Positions 43,003-51,595 of a DNA stretch of 64,000 bases are shown in pieces. Below the pieces are notes generated by a model that had not been told where the DNA came from, made no database searches, and was given only the letters and a program-made list of their open reading frames with translations. This DNA comes from Bacteroidales bacterium. GTDB taxonomy: Bacteria; Bacteroidota; Bacteroidia; Bacteroidales; UBA932. Location of the stretch: assembly GCA_017934185.1 (NCBI GenBank), contig JAGBJY010000025.1, positions 1-64,000 of the forward strand, written 5' to 3'. A program made the position numbers and the translations under genes. Position 1 is the stretch's first letter. Every line of letters starts with the position of its first letter.

Positions 43003-43763
43003 ACTTAACCGATTTCAACGTGGGGGAACTGCACGTACGGGTGTACCCAGACGAAGCCGCCATGGGAGCGGCCGCCGCAAAAGACACGGCCCAGAGGATT
43101 ATCCGGCTCCTGGAGTCCCAGGACCAGGTGAATATGATCTTTGCGGCCGCCCCTTCGCAAATTGCCTTCCTGCATGCCCTGAGAGCTACGCCGGGGATTG
43201 ACTGGACACGGATCAATGCCTTCCACATGGACGAATACATCGGCCTGGAGCCGGATTCGCCCCAACGGTTCGGGCATTTCCTGTGGGAGCATCTTTTCTC
43301 CAAGGTTCCCCTGGGATCAGTGCATTATCTCAGGGGGGAAGCCCCGGACATCAAAGCCGAATGCGAACGCTACTGTGCCCTGCTTACCCGCTATCCCGTA
43401 GACATCGTTTGCCTGGGCATCGGCGAGAACGGACACCTGGCCTTCAACGACCCCGGGGTGGCCGATTTCCAGGACCCTTATTCCGTGAAGGTGGTCCCGC
43501 TGGACAGCGTGTGCCGCCAGCAGCAGGTGAATGAGGGATGCTTTGAATCCCTGGAAAAAGTACCCACGCATGCGGTTACGCTCACCATTCCCGCCCTTAT
43601 CAAAGCCAAGTGGATGTTCTGCATTGTGCCTTTTTCGGGAAAGGCGGCGGCCGTGAAACAGGCCCTTACCGGAGACATCTCCGAGCGCTGCCCTGCCAGC
43701 ATCTTGCGTAAAAAAGAAAAATCTTGCTTATATTTGAACAGAGAAAGCGCCAGTCTACTATGA
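42999..43763 (+). CDS. nagB: Glucosamine-6-phosphate deaminase (divergent NagB)
   Basis: A 254-residue NagB/6-phosphogluconolactonase-fold enzyme that turns glucosamine 6-phosphate into fructose 6-phosphate and ammonia. FHMDEYIGL (near 75) carries the catalytic Asp; the ring-opening region reads GENGHLAFNDP, where E. coli has DGHIAFNEP, so the Asp141 position is Asn and Glu148 is Asp. Such a variant is seen in a NagB-like branch and may still be active. The NagA overlap supports the assignment. Confidence 0.85.
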   Translation: MNLTDFNVGELHVRVYPDEAAMGAAAAKDTAQRIIRLLESQDQVNMIFAAAPSQIAFLHALRATPGIDWTRINAFHMDEYIGLEPDSPQRFGHFLWEHLFSKVPLGSVHYLRGEAPDIKAECERYCALLTRYPVDIVCLGIGENGHLAFNDPGVADFQDPYSVKVVPLDSVCRQQQVNEGCFESLEKVPTHAVTLTIPALIKAKWMFCIVPFSGKAAAVKQALTGDISERCPASILRKKEKSCLYLNRESASLL

Positions 43764-44767
43764 AGAAAGTCTTAACCCTTCTCACGGTTTCCCTCCTGTT
43801 CACCGGTATGGCTACGGCCCAGAAAGTGCACAGGATTGGCATTATCGGCCTGGATACCTCCCATTCCACCGCTTTTACCGAACTGCTCAACGGCGACAAC
43901 ATGGAAGACCCTTATGTCCGGGATTTTGAGGTGGTGGCCGCTTATCCTTACGGGTCAAAGACCATCGCCTCCAGTTATGAGCGGATTCCCGGCTACATCC
44001 GCGAAGTCCAAAAGTTCGGGGTGCAGGTGGTAGATTCCATCGACGCATTGCTGGAGCTGTGCGACTATGTGCTGCTGGAAACCAATGACGGGCATCCGCA
44101 TCTGGAGCAGGCGGCACAGGTATTCCGCTCCGGAAAGACCTGCTACATTGACAAGCCGCTGGGGGCCACACTGGCCCAGGTGCTGGCCATCCGGGAACTG
44201 GCCCGGCAATACGGCGCTCCGGTTTTCTCTTCATCGGCCCTGCGCTTTTCCCCGCAGAATGTCAAGCTGCACGAAGGAGCCTACGGACCGGTCCTGGGGG
44301 CCGACTGCTATTCCCCCCACAAAACGGAGCCCACACATCCGGACTTTGGCTTCTATGGCATTCATGGCGTTGAAACGCTCTATACGCTCATGGGCCCGGG
44401 CTGCGAGAAAGTAAGCCGCATGCACACCCCGCAGGGTGACATTGTTACCGGAGTGTGGGCCGACGGCCGCCTGGGCACCTTCCGCGCCCTGGTGGAGGGC
44501 CCGGCCCTGTATGGCGGCACCGCTTTCACAGCCGACGGCGCTGTGGAAGCCGGCGGATATGCCGGTTACAAGGTCCTGCTGGACAGGATTTTAGATTATC
44601 TGGTGTCCGGAGAGGCCCCCGTATCCCTGGACGAGACCGTAGAGATATTTGCTTTTATGGAAGCCTCCAACCTGAGCCTTGAACGCGGCGGAAAGAGCGT
44701 TTCCCTCCAGGAAGTCATGAAAAAGGCGCAGAAAGAGGCCCGCCGACTATTGAAGAAAGTGCAATGA
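43760..44767 (+). CDS. Exported Gfo/Idh/MocA-family oxidoreductase (1)
   Basis: A 335-residue NAD(P)-type oxidoreductase with a Sec signal peptide (MKKVLTLLTVSLL ... ATAQ). Rossmann start KVHRIGIIGLDTSHSTAF, and IDKPLGAT in place of the usual EKP substrate/cofactor motif. Export of a dinucleotide-dependent enzyme is unusual, as no free NAD is expected in the periplasm; some family members keep the cofactor bound. Substrate unknown, likely a sugar or glycoside. The ATG was set at 43760, overlapping nagB by 4, rather than a longer frame without a signal. Confidence 0.75.
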   Translation: MKKVLTLLTVSLLFTGMATAQKVHRIGIIGLDTSHSTAFTELLNGDNMEDPYVRDFEVVAAYPYGSKTIASSYERIPGYIREVQKFGVQVVDSIDALLELCDYVLLETNDGHPHLEQAAQVFRSGKTCYIDKPLGATLAQVLAIRELARQYGAPVFSSSALRFSPQNVKLHEGAYGPVLGADCYSPHKTEPTHPDFGFYGIHGVETLYTLMGPGCEKVSRMHTPQGDIVTGVWADGRLGTFRALVEGPALYGGTAFTADGAVEAGGYAGYKVLLDRILDYLVSGEAPVSLDETVEIFAFMEASNLSLERGGKSVSLQEVMKKAQKEARRLLKKVQ

Positions 44768-45966
44768 GAGCATCCCTCCCCGTCATATCGGCCTTAGTTT
44801 TAGCCGCGTGCACAAGCGCCCCCTCCCCCAAGGTGCAGCTTTCGGTGGTGGACCCCGGTCATTTCCATGCCGCCCTGGTACAGAAAAACCCGCTTGAGGG
44901 CGTCTGCGACACCGTTAAGGTGTATGCCCCGGAAGGACCGGAAGTGAGGCAGTACCTCGCCACCGTGGCCTCCTACGGGCTCCCCTGGGTAGAGGAAACC
45001 CATCTGAGCGAGGATTTTCTGGAGCAGCTGCCGCCGGTCTCAGGCCCAACGGAGGCCGTTGTCCTTGCCGGCAACAACGCCAGGAAATCCCGCTATATCC
45101 TGGAAGCGGTTAAAAAGGGATACAACGTCCTCAGTGACAAGCCCATGGCACTTGACACCACCGACTTCTCCCTCCTTCGGGAGGCCTATTCCCTGGCTGC
45201 AGAAAAAGGGACGGTCATCCTGGAACTCATGACCGAGCGGCAAGACCCCGTGAACATCCTAACCAGAAATACCATTCCCCGGCTGGGAGGCATGCTTGAA
45301 GGGGATGCCCAGAATCCGGCCATTGAAATGGAGAGCATCCACCACTTTTACAAGGAAGTTTCCGGCGCTCCCCTGGTGCGTCCTGTCTGGTATTACGACA
45401 CTTCGTGCCAAGGGGAAGGGATTGCCGATGTCACCACCCACCTCATAGACCTGGTCTTCTGGCAATGTTTCCCGGACAGGGCGGTTTCCCCAGCAGACGT
45501 CCAGGTGGTGGAAGCATCGCACTACCCCACCTTCATTTCCCCGGAACAGTTCTTCCGTTCCACCCGGGGGCAGGCGTTTCCTCCCGGCCTCAGGGTATCG
45601 GAAGACGGGCTGTTGCCCGTTTATTCCAACGGAAGCATCACCTTTAAGGTGAACGGCATTTTCGTGAAAATGGCGGTACGCTGGGACTTCGAGGGCGAAC
45701 CCGACCGCTTCTCAGCCGTATATCATTGCCAGGACGGGGACATCCGTATCCTCCAGGAGGCCTCTACCGGCTATGCCCGGAAACTCTTCATCCGGGACGC
45801 CGACAGCACGCCGGCGCCAGGGCCCGGCCATGAGGACCATTTTTCCCTGGTCACCGGCACTTTCCTGAAAGCAGTCACCTCTGAGGCCACTCTTCCTGCA
45901 TGGGAAGCCGAAAACACCCTCGCGAAATATAAAGTAACCACTACTGCCGTGATGATGGCCCAATGA
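44764..45966 (+). CDS. Gfo/Idh/MocA lipoprotein with putative oxidoreductase C-terminal domain (2)
   Basis: A 400-residue lipoprotein (lipobox LVLAAC, cysteine near 16). VQLSVVDPGHFHAALVQK replaces the glycine-rich Rossmann start, with SDKPMALD (about 128) as the EKP-like motif and a C-terminal half like the oxidoreductase C-terminal domain found in Bacteroidota sugar dehydrogenases. Pairs by ATGA overlap with gene 1 and with apbE. The altered nucleotide-binding loop raises the chance that it is a non-catalytic partner of gene 1. Confidence 0.7.
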   Translation: MRASLPVISALVLAACTSAPSPKVQLSVVDPGHFHAALVQKNPLEGVCDTVKVYAPEGPEVRQYLATVASYGLPWVEETHLSEDFLEQLPPVSGPTEAVVLAGNNARKSRYILEAVKKGYNVLSDKPMALDTTDFSLLREAYSLAAEKGTVILELMTERQDPVNILTRNTIPRLGGMLEGDAQNPAIEMESIHHFYKEVSGAPLVRPVWYYDTSCQGEGIADVTTHLIDLVFWQCFPDRAVSPADVQVVEASHYPTFISPEQFFRSTRGQAFPPGLRVSEDGLLPVYSNGSITFKVNGIFVKMAVRWDFEGEPDRFSAVYHCQDGDIRILQEASTGYARKLFIRDADSTPAPGPGHEDHFSLVTGTFLKAVTSEATLPAWEAENTLAKYKVTTTAVMMAQ

Positions 45967-46694
45967 CAGACGAAGGCTCATACTCCCCGGCGCAGCAGCT
46001 GTTCCATGCCGTGATTCCCAAAGTGATGGGTACCCGCCTGGAATGGATTACCTGCGGCATGAAGGAAAAACCCGCCAGAATGCTCTGGGAACGTTTTTCC
46101 TCCTGGGTGAGCGATGCCTCCGCCAGGCTCAACCGCTTTGACCCCTCCAGCGAAGTTTCCCGCCTGAACAGCGGGGAATGCCTGGAGCCGTCGGCCGATG
46201 TTGCCGCGCTGATGGACTTGGGGCACCGCTACAAAGCGCTTACCGACGGCCTTTTTGACGTACAATCCGGCGGCAGCCTGGATTTTGGCGGGATGGCCAA
46301 AGGCTGGGCCCTGGAAAAGGCCAAAGACCTGCTGGAGCGCGCGGGATGCAGCTGCGCCTTCCTGAACTTTGGCGGCAGTTCCATTCTGGCACTGGGGACT
46401 CACCCCAATGGCCCGGCATGGCAGGTAGCGCTTCCGGACCCGTTTTCCGGCATTACGCTGGATCTCTGGAATCTCAAGGATGCGGCCATGAGCGTGTCGG
46501 GCAACGTGCCCGGCTATACCGGACACATTGAGAATCCGCTCACCGGTGAAAGGATTACGGCAAGAAGGCTGACTGTAGCGGTGGACAGCTCTCCCCTGCG
46601 GGCCGAAGTGCTGAGCACCGCCCTGATGATCAGCCCAGAAAGACACTGGGAGCAACGATTCCCCTCCGCAAGCATGAAATGTTATAATGTATGA
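45963..46694 (+). CDS. ApbE-type FAD:protein FMN transferase without signal peptide
   Basis: A 243-residue ApbE-family protein. The family attaches FMN from FAD to a Thr or Ser of a target protein. Seen: DFGGMAKGWALEKA (near 103, FAD-binding), FLNFGGSSILALG (near 132), GHIENPLTGE (usually HIIDP) and RAEVLSTALM where the Mg-binding Asp of ADALSTA is Glu. Most bacterial members are exported; this one has no signal peptide and is short. It sits inside the exported oxidoreductase genes by ATGA overlaps on both sides. No FMN-binding target protein was recognised in the window. Confidence 0.78.
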   Translation: MTDEGSYSPAQQLFHAVIPKVMGTRLEWITCGMKEKPARMLWERFSSWVSDASARLNRFDPSSEVSRLNSGECLEPSADVAALMDLGHRYKALTDGLFDVQSGGSLDFGGMAKGWALEKAKDLLERAGCSCAFLNFGGSSILALGTHPNGPAWQVALPDPFSGITLDLWNLKDAAMSVSGNVPGYTGHIENPLTGERITARRLTVAVDSSPLRAEVLSTALMISPERHWEQRFPSASMKCYNV

Positions 46695-47977
46695 CCGATA
46701 GACGAACTTTTATTAAGGAGATGGGAGCCATGGCAGGCCTCCTCACCCTGGCTCCCTGGCTCAAAAGCTGCAGCTCCCCCGAGGCGGCTTATGCCGGCGA
46801 GAAAGCCAGAGTGGCCCTTATTGGCTGCGGTTCCCGCGGACAGTACCATCTGGTGCTCCTCCAGGGCATGGCCGAAGCGGAAGTGGTGGCCCTCTGCGAC
46901 GACTACCAGCCCAACCTGCAGGCGGCATCGGCCTTCTTCCCCAAAGCCCGGCTGTACAGCGATTACCGAAAACTCCTGGAAGACCCTCAGGTTGACGGGG
47001 TTATCATTGCCACCCCGCTGGGCCTGCACGCCCGCATGACCCTGGACGCCCTGGATGCAGGCAAGCATGTTTTCTGCGAAAAAGCCATGGCCCTCACCCT
47101 GGAGCAGTGCCGTGAGGTATATGAAGCCAGCAGAAACACTTCCAAGTCCCTGTACTACTGCATGCAGCGCATGTTCGACGAGAAGTACATCCGGGGTGTA
47201 CAGCTTATCAGGGAAGGACTCATCGGCGATGTGGTGGGGATGCGCTGCCACTGGTTCCGGAACGCCGACTGGCGCCGCGAAGTGCCTTCCCCGGAACTGG
47301 AGCGGCGCATCAACTGGCGCCTTTACAAGGAATATTCCGCCGGCCTCATGACCGAACTGGCCTGCCACCAGCTGGAAGTGTGCAACTGGACGCTGGACCG
47401 CATGCCCACGGAAATCATCGGCCTGGGGGATATTGTTTACTGGAAAGATGCGCGGGAAGTCTATGACAGCGTGAATGTTACCTACCGCTATTCCAACGGG
47501 TGCAAGATTACCTACGAATCCCTGATTTCCAACAAATTCAACGGCATGGAAGACCAAATCCTTGGGAAAAAGGGGACGATGGACCTTACACGGGGCGTTT
47601 ATTATCTGGAAGAAGACCACCTGGTTTCCGGCATGAGGCAGCTTCTGGACCAGATTCGGGACGGCGTCTTTGCCGCAGTGCCGGCGGCCGGCCCCAGCTG
47701 GAGGCCGGAATTAAGGGCGGCTTATGTCCCCCATCCCGTCATTGAAGGCAGTGTGAGCGTCAATGCCGGCCAAAGCATGGTAGCGGCCGACAATGACGGC
47801 TCCGACCTGGTGCTGAAAGCTTTCTGCCGCTCCTGCATCAGCGGTGAAAAACCGCAGAATATCGTGGAGGAAGCCTACTGCGCCACACTGCTGTGCCTGC
47901 TTGGCAATCAGGCCATGGAAGAGCAGCGGCTCATCCGTTTCCCCGAAGAGTACAAAATCCCCTATATGAAGTTCTAG
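46691..47977 (+). CDS. Tat-exported Gfo/Idh/MocA oxidoreductase (3)
   Basis: A 428-residue protein starting with a twin-arginine signal (TDRRTFIKE, then a hydrophobic stretch and LKSC as a possible lipobox at residue 28). The Rossmann motif ALIGCGSRGQYH and the CEKAMALT motif (near 130) follow; the barrel-side half has the HWFRNADWRREVPSPELE segment. The Tat route exports folded proteins with their cofactor, which fits a bound NAD(P). GH109-type glycosidases share this design, but no family-specific evidence was found. Confidence 0.78.
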   Translation: MTDRRTFIKEMGAMAGLLTLAPWLKSCSSPEAAYAGEKARVALIGCGSRGQYHLVLLQGMAEAEVVALCDDYQPNLQAASAFFPKARLYSDYRKLLEDPQVDGVIIATPLGLHARMTLDALDAGKHVFCEKAMALTLEQCREVYEASRNTSKSLYYCMQRMFDEKYIRGVQLIREGLIGDVVGMRCHWFRNADWRREVPSPELERRINWRLYKEYSAGLMTELACHQLEVCNWTLDRMPTEIIGLGDIVYWKDAREVYDSVNVTYRYSNGCKITYESLISNKFNGMEDQILGKKGTMDLTRGVYYLEEDHLVSGMRQLLDQIRDGVFAAVPAAGPSWRPELRAAYVPHPVIEGSVSVNAGQSMVAADNDGSDLVLKAFCRSCISGEKPQNIVEEAYCATLLCLLGNQAMEEQRLIRFPEEYKIPYMKF

Positions 47978-47979
47978 CC

Positions 47980-48225
47980 ATGAAAGACCTCGTTATCAGC
48001 GGAAAAACGCTCCGGCGTGAGTTGTGGGTGGTCTCCGGATGCCTCGTGGCCGGCGCCCTTGTGAACGTGGTGGCTGTCATCGGCTACCATCGGCCCTGGA
48101 CGGAACTGTTTACCCAACTGGGGTACGTGGTCGTCCTCAGCATAGGCGTGTATTTTGTGCTGGCGCTTGTCCGCCTCCTTATTTTCCTTATCCTTCTGAT
48201 TATCCGTAAATTCCATAAACTATGA
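47980..48225 (+). CDS. Small membrane protein
   Basis: An 81-residue protein with two hydrophobic segments (about 17-37 and 47-76, the second ending in basic RKFHKL). No family was recognised. It lies 2 bases after oxidoreductase 3 and overlaps oxidoreductase 4 by ATGA, so it is part of the operon. It could be a membrane anchor or electron-transfer adaptor for its exported neighbours, but that is a guess. Confidence 0.55.
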   Translation: MKDLVISGKTLRRELWVVSGCLVAGALVNVVAVIGYHRPWTELFTQLGYVVVLSIGVYFVLALVRLLIFLILLIIRKFHKL

Positions 48226-49562
48226 CCAGCCGCAGAGATTTCCTCCGCAAGGCCGCTATGGCCACCGCAGCCCTTTCCGTGGGGCAGTTTATTCCCGCCG
48301 TATCCGGCGGACGTAACAGAATCATCGGGGCTTCCGACCTCATCCGCGTAGGAGTGATTGGCGTGAACTCCAGAGGCCTGGCCCTGGCCTCCAGCTTTGC
48401 CAAAATGCCGCTGTGCGAGGTTACCTGCCTGTGCGACTGCGACGCTAAGGCACTTGAACGCTGCCAGGCCCAGATAGTCAAACAGACCGGGAAGGCGCCC
48501 AGGTGTTTTGCCGATATTCGCAAGATGCTGGAATACAAAGACTTTGACGTGGCCGTAATTGCCATGCCGGACCATTGGCATGCCGCTGCGGCCATCATGG
48601 CCCTGCAAGCGGGAAAACACGTTTATCTGGAAAAGCCCACCAGCTATTGCCCCGCCGAGAACGAACTGCTCATCAAGGCGGCCTCCATGTCCGGAAAAGT
48701 AATCACCGCCGGCAACCAGCGCCGCTCCTGGCCCAATGTCATCGCCGCCATCGAGGCGGTCAAAGACGGCACCATCGGCGAGGTCCGCTATGCCAAATCC
48801 TGGTACTCCATCAACCGGCCTTCCATTGGACGGGGAAAAGAAGTGCCTGTCCCTGAGCATCTTGACTGGAATTTATGGCAGGGGCCGGCTCCCCGGCGTC
48901 CTTTCCACGGCAACTACGTCCATTACAACTGGCACTGGTTCTATCATTGGGGAACGGGCGAAGCGCTGAACAACGGTACCCACTTTGTAGATATCCTCCG
49001 CTGGGGACTGGGGGTGGACTACCCTACCCTGGTCACCTCGGTCGGTGGCCGATTCCGCTATCAGGACGACTGGGAATTCCCTGATACGCAGATGATTACC
49101 TTCCAGTTCGGGAACAAGGCCGCGGGCTCATGGGAAGGCCGTAGCTGCAACAGCACCCCGCTGGACGGCTTTGGCGTAGGGGTAGCCTTCTATGGTGAAA
49201 ACGGAACCATCCTCCTGGGAGGCGGAAACGAATACAAACTGGTCGATATGAAGGGCACGGTGGTCAAGCACAAATTCAGCACCGAACTCACTTTTGAGCC
49301 GGGCAATCTGGTGAACCCCTCCGAGAAACTGGACCAGATTCACTTCAAGAACTTCTTTGACGCCATCCGGCTGGGCACCAAGCTCAACTCCGACATCGTG
49401 AACGCCTGCATCAGCACTCAGCTGGTACAGCTGGGCAACATAGCGCAGCGAACCGGTACGGCGCTGCACATTGACCCTGCTACAGGACGCATTATCGGAA
49501 ATCCTGAGGCCCAGAAACTCTTCTCCCGCGAATATGAGCCCGGTTGGGAAATCAAACTGTAA
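48222..49562 (+). CDS. Tat-exported Gfo/Idh/MocA oxidoreductase (4)
   Basis: A 446-residue protein with a textbook twin-arginine signal (TSRRDFLRK). Rossmann motif IGVNSRGLALASSF, LEKPTSYCPAE (near 142), and a C-terminal half with PRRPFHGNYVHYNWHWFYHWGTGEA, typical of the bacterial Gfo/Idh C-terminal domain type seen in Bacteroidota and Planctomycetes. Likely keeps NAD(P) bound in the periplasm and oxidises or isomerises a sugar or glycoside. Follows the small membrane protein with a 4-base overlap. Confidence 0.8.
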   Translation: MTSRRDFLRKAAMATAALSVGQFIPAVSGGRNRIIGASDLIRVGVIGVNSRGLALASSFAKMPLCEVTCLCDCDAKALERCQAQIVKQTGKAPRCFADIRKMLEYKDFDVAVIAMPDHWHAAAAIMALQAGKHVYLEKPTSYCPAENELLIKAASMSGKVITAGNQRRSWPNVIAAIEAVKDGTIGEVRYAKSWYSINRPSIGRGKEVPVPEHLDWNLWQGPAPRRPFHGNYVHYNWHWFYHWGTGEALNNGTHFVDILRWGLGVDYPTLVTSVGGRFRYQDDWEFPDTQMITFQFGNKAAGSWEGRSCNSTPLDGFGVGVAFYGENGTILLGGGNEYKLVDMKGTVVKHKFSTELTFEPGNLVNPSEKLDQIHFKNFFDAIRLGTKLNSDIVNACISTQLVQLGNIAQRTGTALHIDPATGRIIGNPEAQKLFSREYEPGWEIKL

Positions 49563-49566
49563 TACC

Positions 49567-50385
49567 ATGACAGAGAAATTCAACATCAGCGGCCGCGTGG
49601 TGGTCATGACCGGCGCATGCGGCGTACTGGGAAGCACCATCGTCAAATACTTTGCCGGGGAAGGCGCCAAAGTGGTCTTGCTGGATCTGGAGCGCACCCG
49701 CGAAACTGGCGAAAGACTTGTGGCGGAAATCAAGACTGCCGGAGCAGAGGCCCTGTTTCTGCCCACCAACGTCCTGGAACAGGAGGTACTGGAGCAAAAC
49801 CTGCAAGACATCCTGGCAGCGTACGGCGGCATCGATGTGCTGCTCAACGCAGCCGGCGGCAATATGGGACCGGCCAACGTAGGGCCCGAGCAAACCATCT
49901 TCGACATGGACATCGATGCCATGAAAAAGGTCTGCGAACTGAATATCTTCGGCTCCGTGATTCCCACAAAGGTATTTGTAAAGCCGATGGTGGAGAAAAA
50001 GAAAGGGTCCATCATCAATTTCTGCTCCATGTCCAGTTTCCGCCCGCTCACCCGCGTGGCCGGATACGGCATCGCCAAGGCGGGGATGGCCAGTTGGACC
50101 GAATGGCTGTCCGCTGAACTTGCCCTCAAGTTCGGAGAAGGCATCCGCGTCAACGCCATAGCGCCCGGCTTCCTCCTTACCAACCAGAACCGCAGCCTGC
50201 TAACCCACCCGGACGGGTCCCTGACCGACCGTTCTCACAAGATTCTCGCCCACACCCCCTTCGGCCGTTTCCTGGAGCCCGATGAACTGCTGGGTGCCCT
50301 TCACTATCTTGCCTCCGATGCCTCATCGGCCGTCACCGGAACCATCAGTGTCGTGGACGGAGGCTTTAACGTCTTTTCCATATGA
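49567..50385 (+). CDS. SDR-family oxidoreductase, probable D-mannonate/fructuronate reductase
   Basis: A 272-residue short-chain dehydrogenase. [10 protein letters not shown] (17-26) binds the cofactor and YGIAKAGM (near 167) holds the catalytic Tyr and Lys. SDRs of this pattern next to uxuA act as fructuronate reductases (D-fructuronate to D-mannonate), in place of the long-chain UxuB. The assignment rests on context and overall resemblance. Overlaps uxuA by ATGA. Cytoplasmic, no signal. Confidence 0.75.
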   Translation: MTEKFNISGRVVVMTGACGVLGSTIVKYFAGEGAKVVLLDLERTRETGERLVAEIKTAGAEALFLPTNVLEQEVLEQNLQDILAAYGGIDVLLNAAGGNMGPANVGPEQTIFDMDIDAMKKVCELNIFGSVIPTKVFVKPMVEKKKGSIINFCSMSSFRPLTRVAGYGIAKAGMASWTEWLSAELALKFGEGIRVNAIAPGFLLTNQNRSLLTHPDGSLTDRSHKILAHTPFGRFLEPDELLGALHYLASDASSAVTGTISVVDGGFNVFSI

Positions 50386-51548
50386 TACTAATGCGCGAAA
50401 GTTGGCGCTGGTACGGCCCCAACGACCCTGTCTCCCTTGATTTCATCCGTCAAACCGGTGTTACAGACATTGTACATGCCCTGCACCACATCCCCAACGG
50501 CGAAGTCTGGCCTGTAGAGGAAATTCAGGCCAGGAAGGACCTCATTGCCAGCTATGGACTGGTTTGGAGCGTAGTGGAAAGTGTTCCGGTGCACGAACAT
50601 ATCAAAACGCAGACCGGCGACTATCTGCGGTACATAGAGAATTATAAGCAGACCCTTCGGAACTTGGCCGCCTGTGACATTCACTGCATCACCTACAATT
50701 TCATGCCGGTGCTGGACTGGACCCGCACCAACCTGAAACACCGCCTCCCGGACGGCTCCCTGTGCCTGAGTTTTGAAAAGGCGGCCCTGAATGCCTTCGA
50801 CCTGTTTATCCTGAAAAGGGAAGCGGCTTTCCGGGAGCTCCCGGAAGAGGAGGTAGCCCGTGCCAAAGCTTATTTTGACCGGCTCTCGCCCGAGGAGATT
50901 CATACGCTCACCCGCACCATGATTGCCGGCCTTCCCGGCAGTGAAGAAAGTTTCACGCTGGACCAGTTCCGGAAAGAACTGGAGCGCTACAAAGGCATTG
51001 ACTCCGAGAAACTACGCAGCCATCTGGTCTTCTTCCTCCAGCAGATTTGCCCCGTGGCGGATGAGGTGGGGTCCCGTATGGTCATCCATCCCGACGACCC
51101 TCCGTTCCCCATTCTGGGCCTTCCCCGCATCCTGTCCACCGCCGAAGATTTCCGGAAGCTCGTAAAAGCCGTTCCCAACCCTTCCAACGGCCTGTGCCTG
51201 TGCACCGGGTCCTTCGGCATCCGCCCCGACAACGATCTTCCCGCCATGCTCCGCGAATTTGGCGACCGCACCGATTTTGTCCATTTCCGCAGCACGCGCC
51301 GCGACAGTGAAGGAAACTACTTCGAGGACAACCACCTGGAGGGTGATGTCCCTATGTACCAGATGATGAAAACGCTGCTGGAAGTGATGCAGGAGCGCAA
51401 TTTCCGCATTTTCTGCCGTCCTGACCACGGGCATCAGATGTGCGATGACCTCCAAAAGCGCACCAATCCGGGCTACTCCTGCTACGGCCGCATGCGCGGC
51501 ATCGCCGAGCTTCGCGGACTTCAGATGGGAATTGCCCTCTCGCTGTAA
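50382..51548 (+). CDS. uxuA: Mannonate dehydratase
   Basis: A 388-residue TIM-barrel enzyme that dehydrates D-mannonate to 2-keto-3-deoxygluconate in hexuronate catabolism. [12 protein letters not shown] and [17 protein letters not shown] at the start, [11 protein letters not shown] near 232, [12 protein letters not shown] near 270 and RPDHGHQM near 345 (metal ligands) identify it. Start set at 50382 by the ATGA overlap; a second ATG at 50391 is possible. kdgK and kdgA are not in the window. Last gene of the PUL unit. Confidence 0.93.
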   Translation: MILMRESWRWYGPNDPVSLDFIRQTGVTDIVHALHHIPNGEVWPVEEIQARKDLIASYGLVWSVVESVPVHEHIKTQTGDYLRYIENYKQTLRNLAACDIHCITYNFMPVLDWTRTNLKHRLPDGSLCLSFEKAALNAFDLFILKREAAFRELPEEEVARAKAYFDRLSPEEIHTLTRTMIAGLPGSEESFTLDQFRKELERYKGIDSEKLRSHLVFFLQQICPVADEVGSRMVIHPDDPPFPILGLPRILSTAEDFRKLVKAVPNPSNGLCLCTGSFGIRPDNDLPAMLREFGDRTDFVHFRSTRRDSEGNYFEDNHLEGDVPMYQMMKTLLEVMQERNFRIFCRPDHGHQMCDDLQKRTNPGYSCYGRMRGIAELRGLQMGIALSL

Positions 51549-51563
51549 TTGGGAAATTATTCC

Positions 51564-51571
51564 TATCTTTG
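51564..51571 (+). promoter_or_regulatory. Promoter -7 box for upp-miaB
   Basis: TATCTTTG fits TAnnTTTG, 24 bases before the upp start. It marks the end of the PUL transcription unit; no terminator was seen between uxuA and this box. Confidence 0.6.
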
Positions 51572-51595
51572 CAGCGTGTCAAATAATTCGCTGCC

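Noticed and set aside
42999..43763. 6-phosphogluconolactonase
   Set aside because: Same fold as NagB, but the FHMDEYIGL motif and the 4-base overlap with nagA favour glucosamine-6-phosphate deaminase.
46691..49562. Calling the Tat-exported oxidoreductases GH109 alpha-N-acetylgalactosaminidases
   Set aside because: They share the Tat signal and NAD-binding fold with GH109, but no family-specific residue pattern could be verified by eye.
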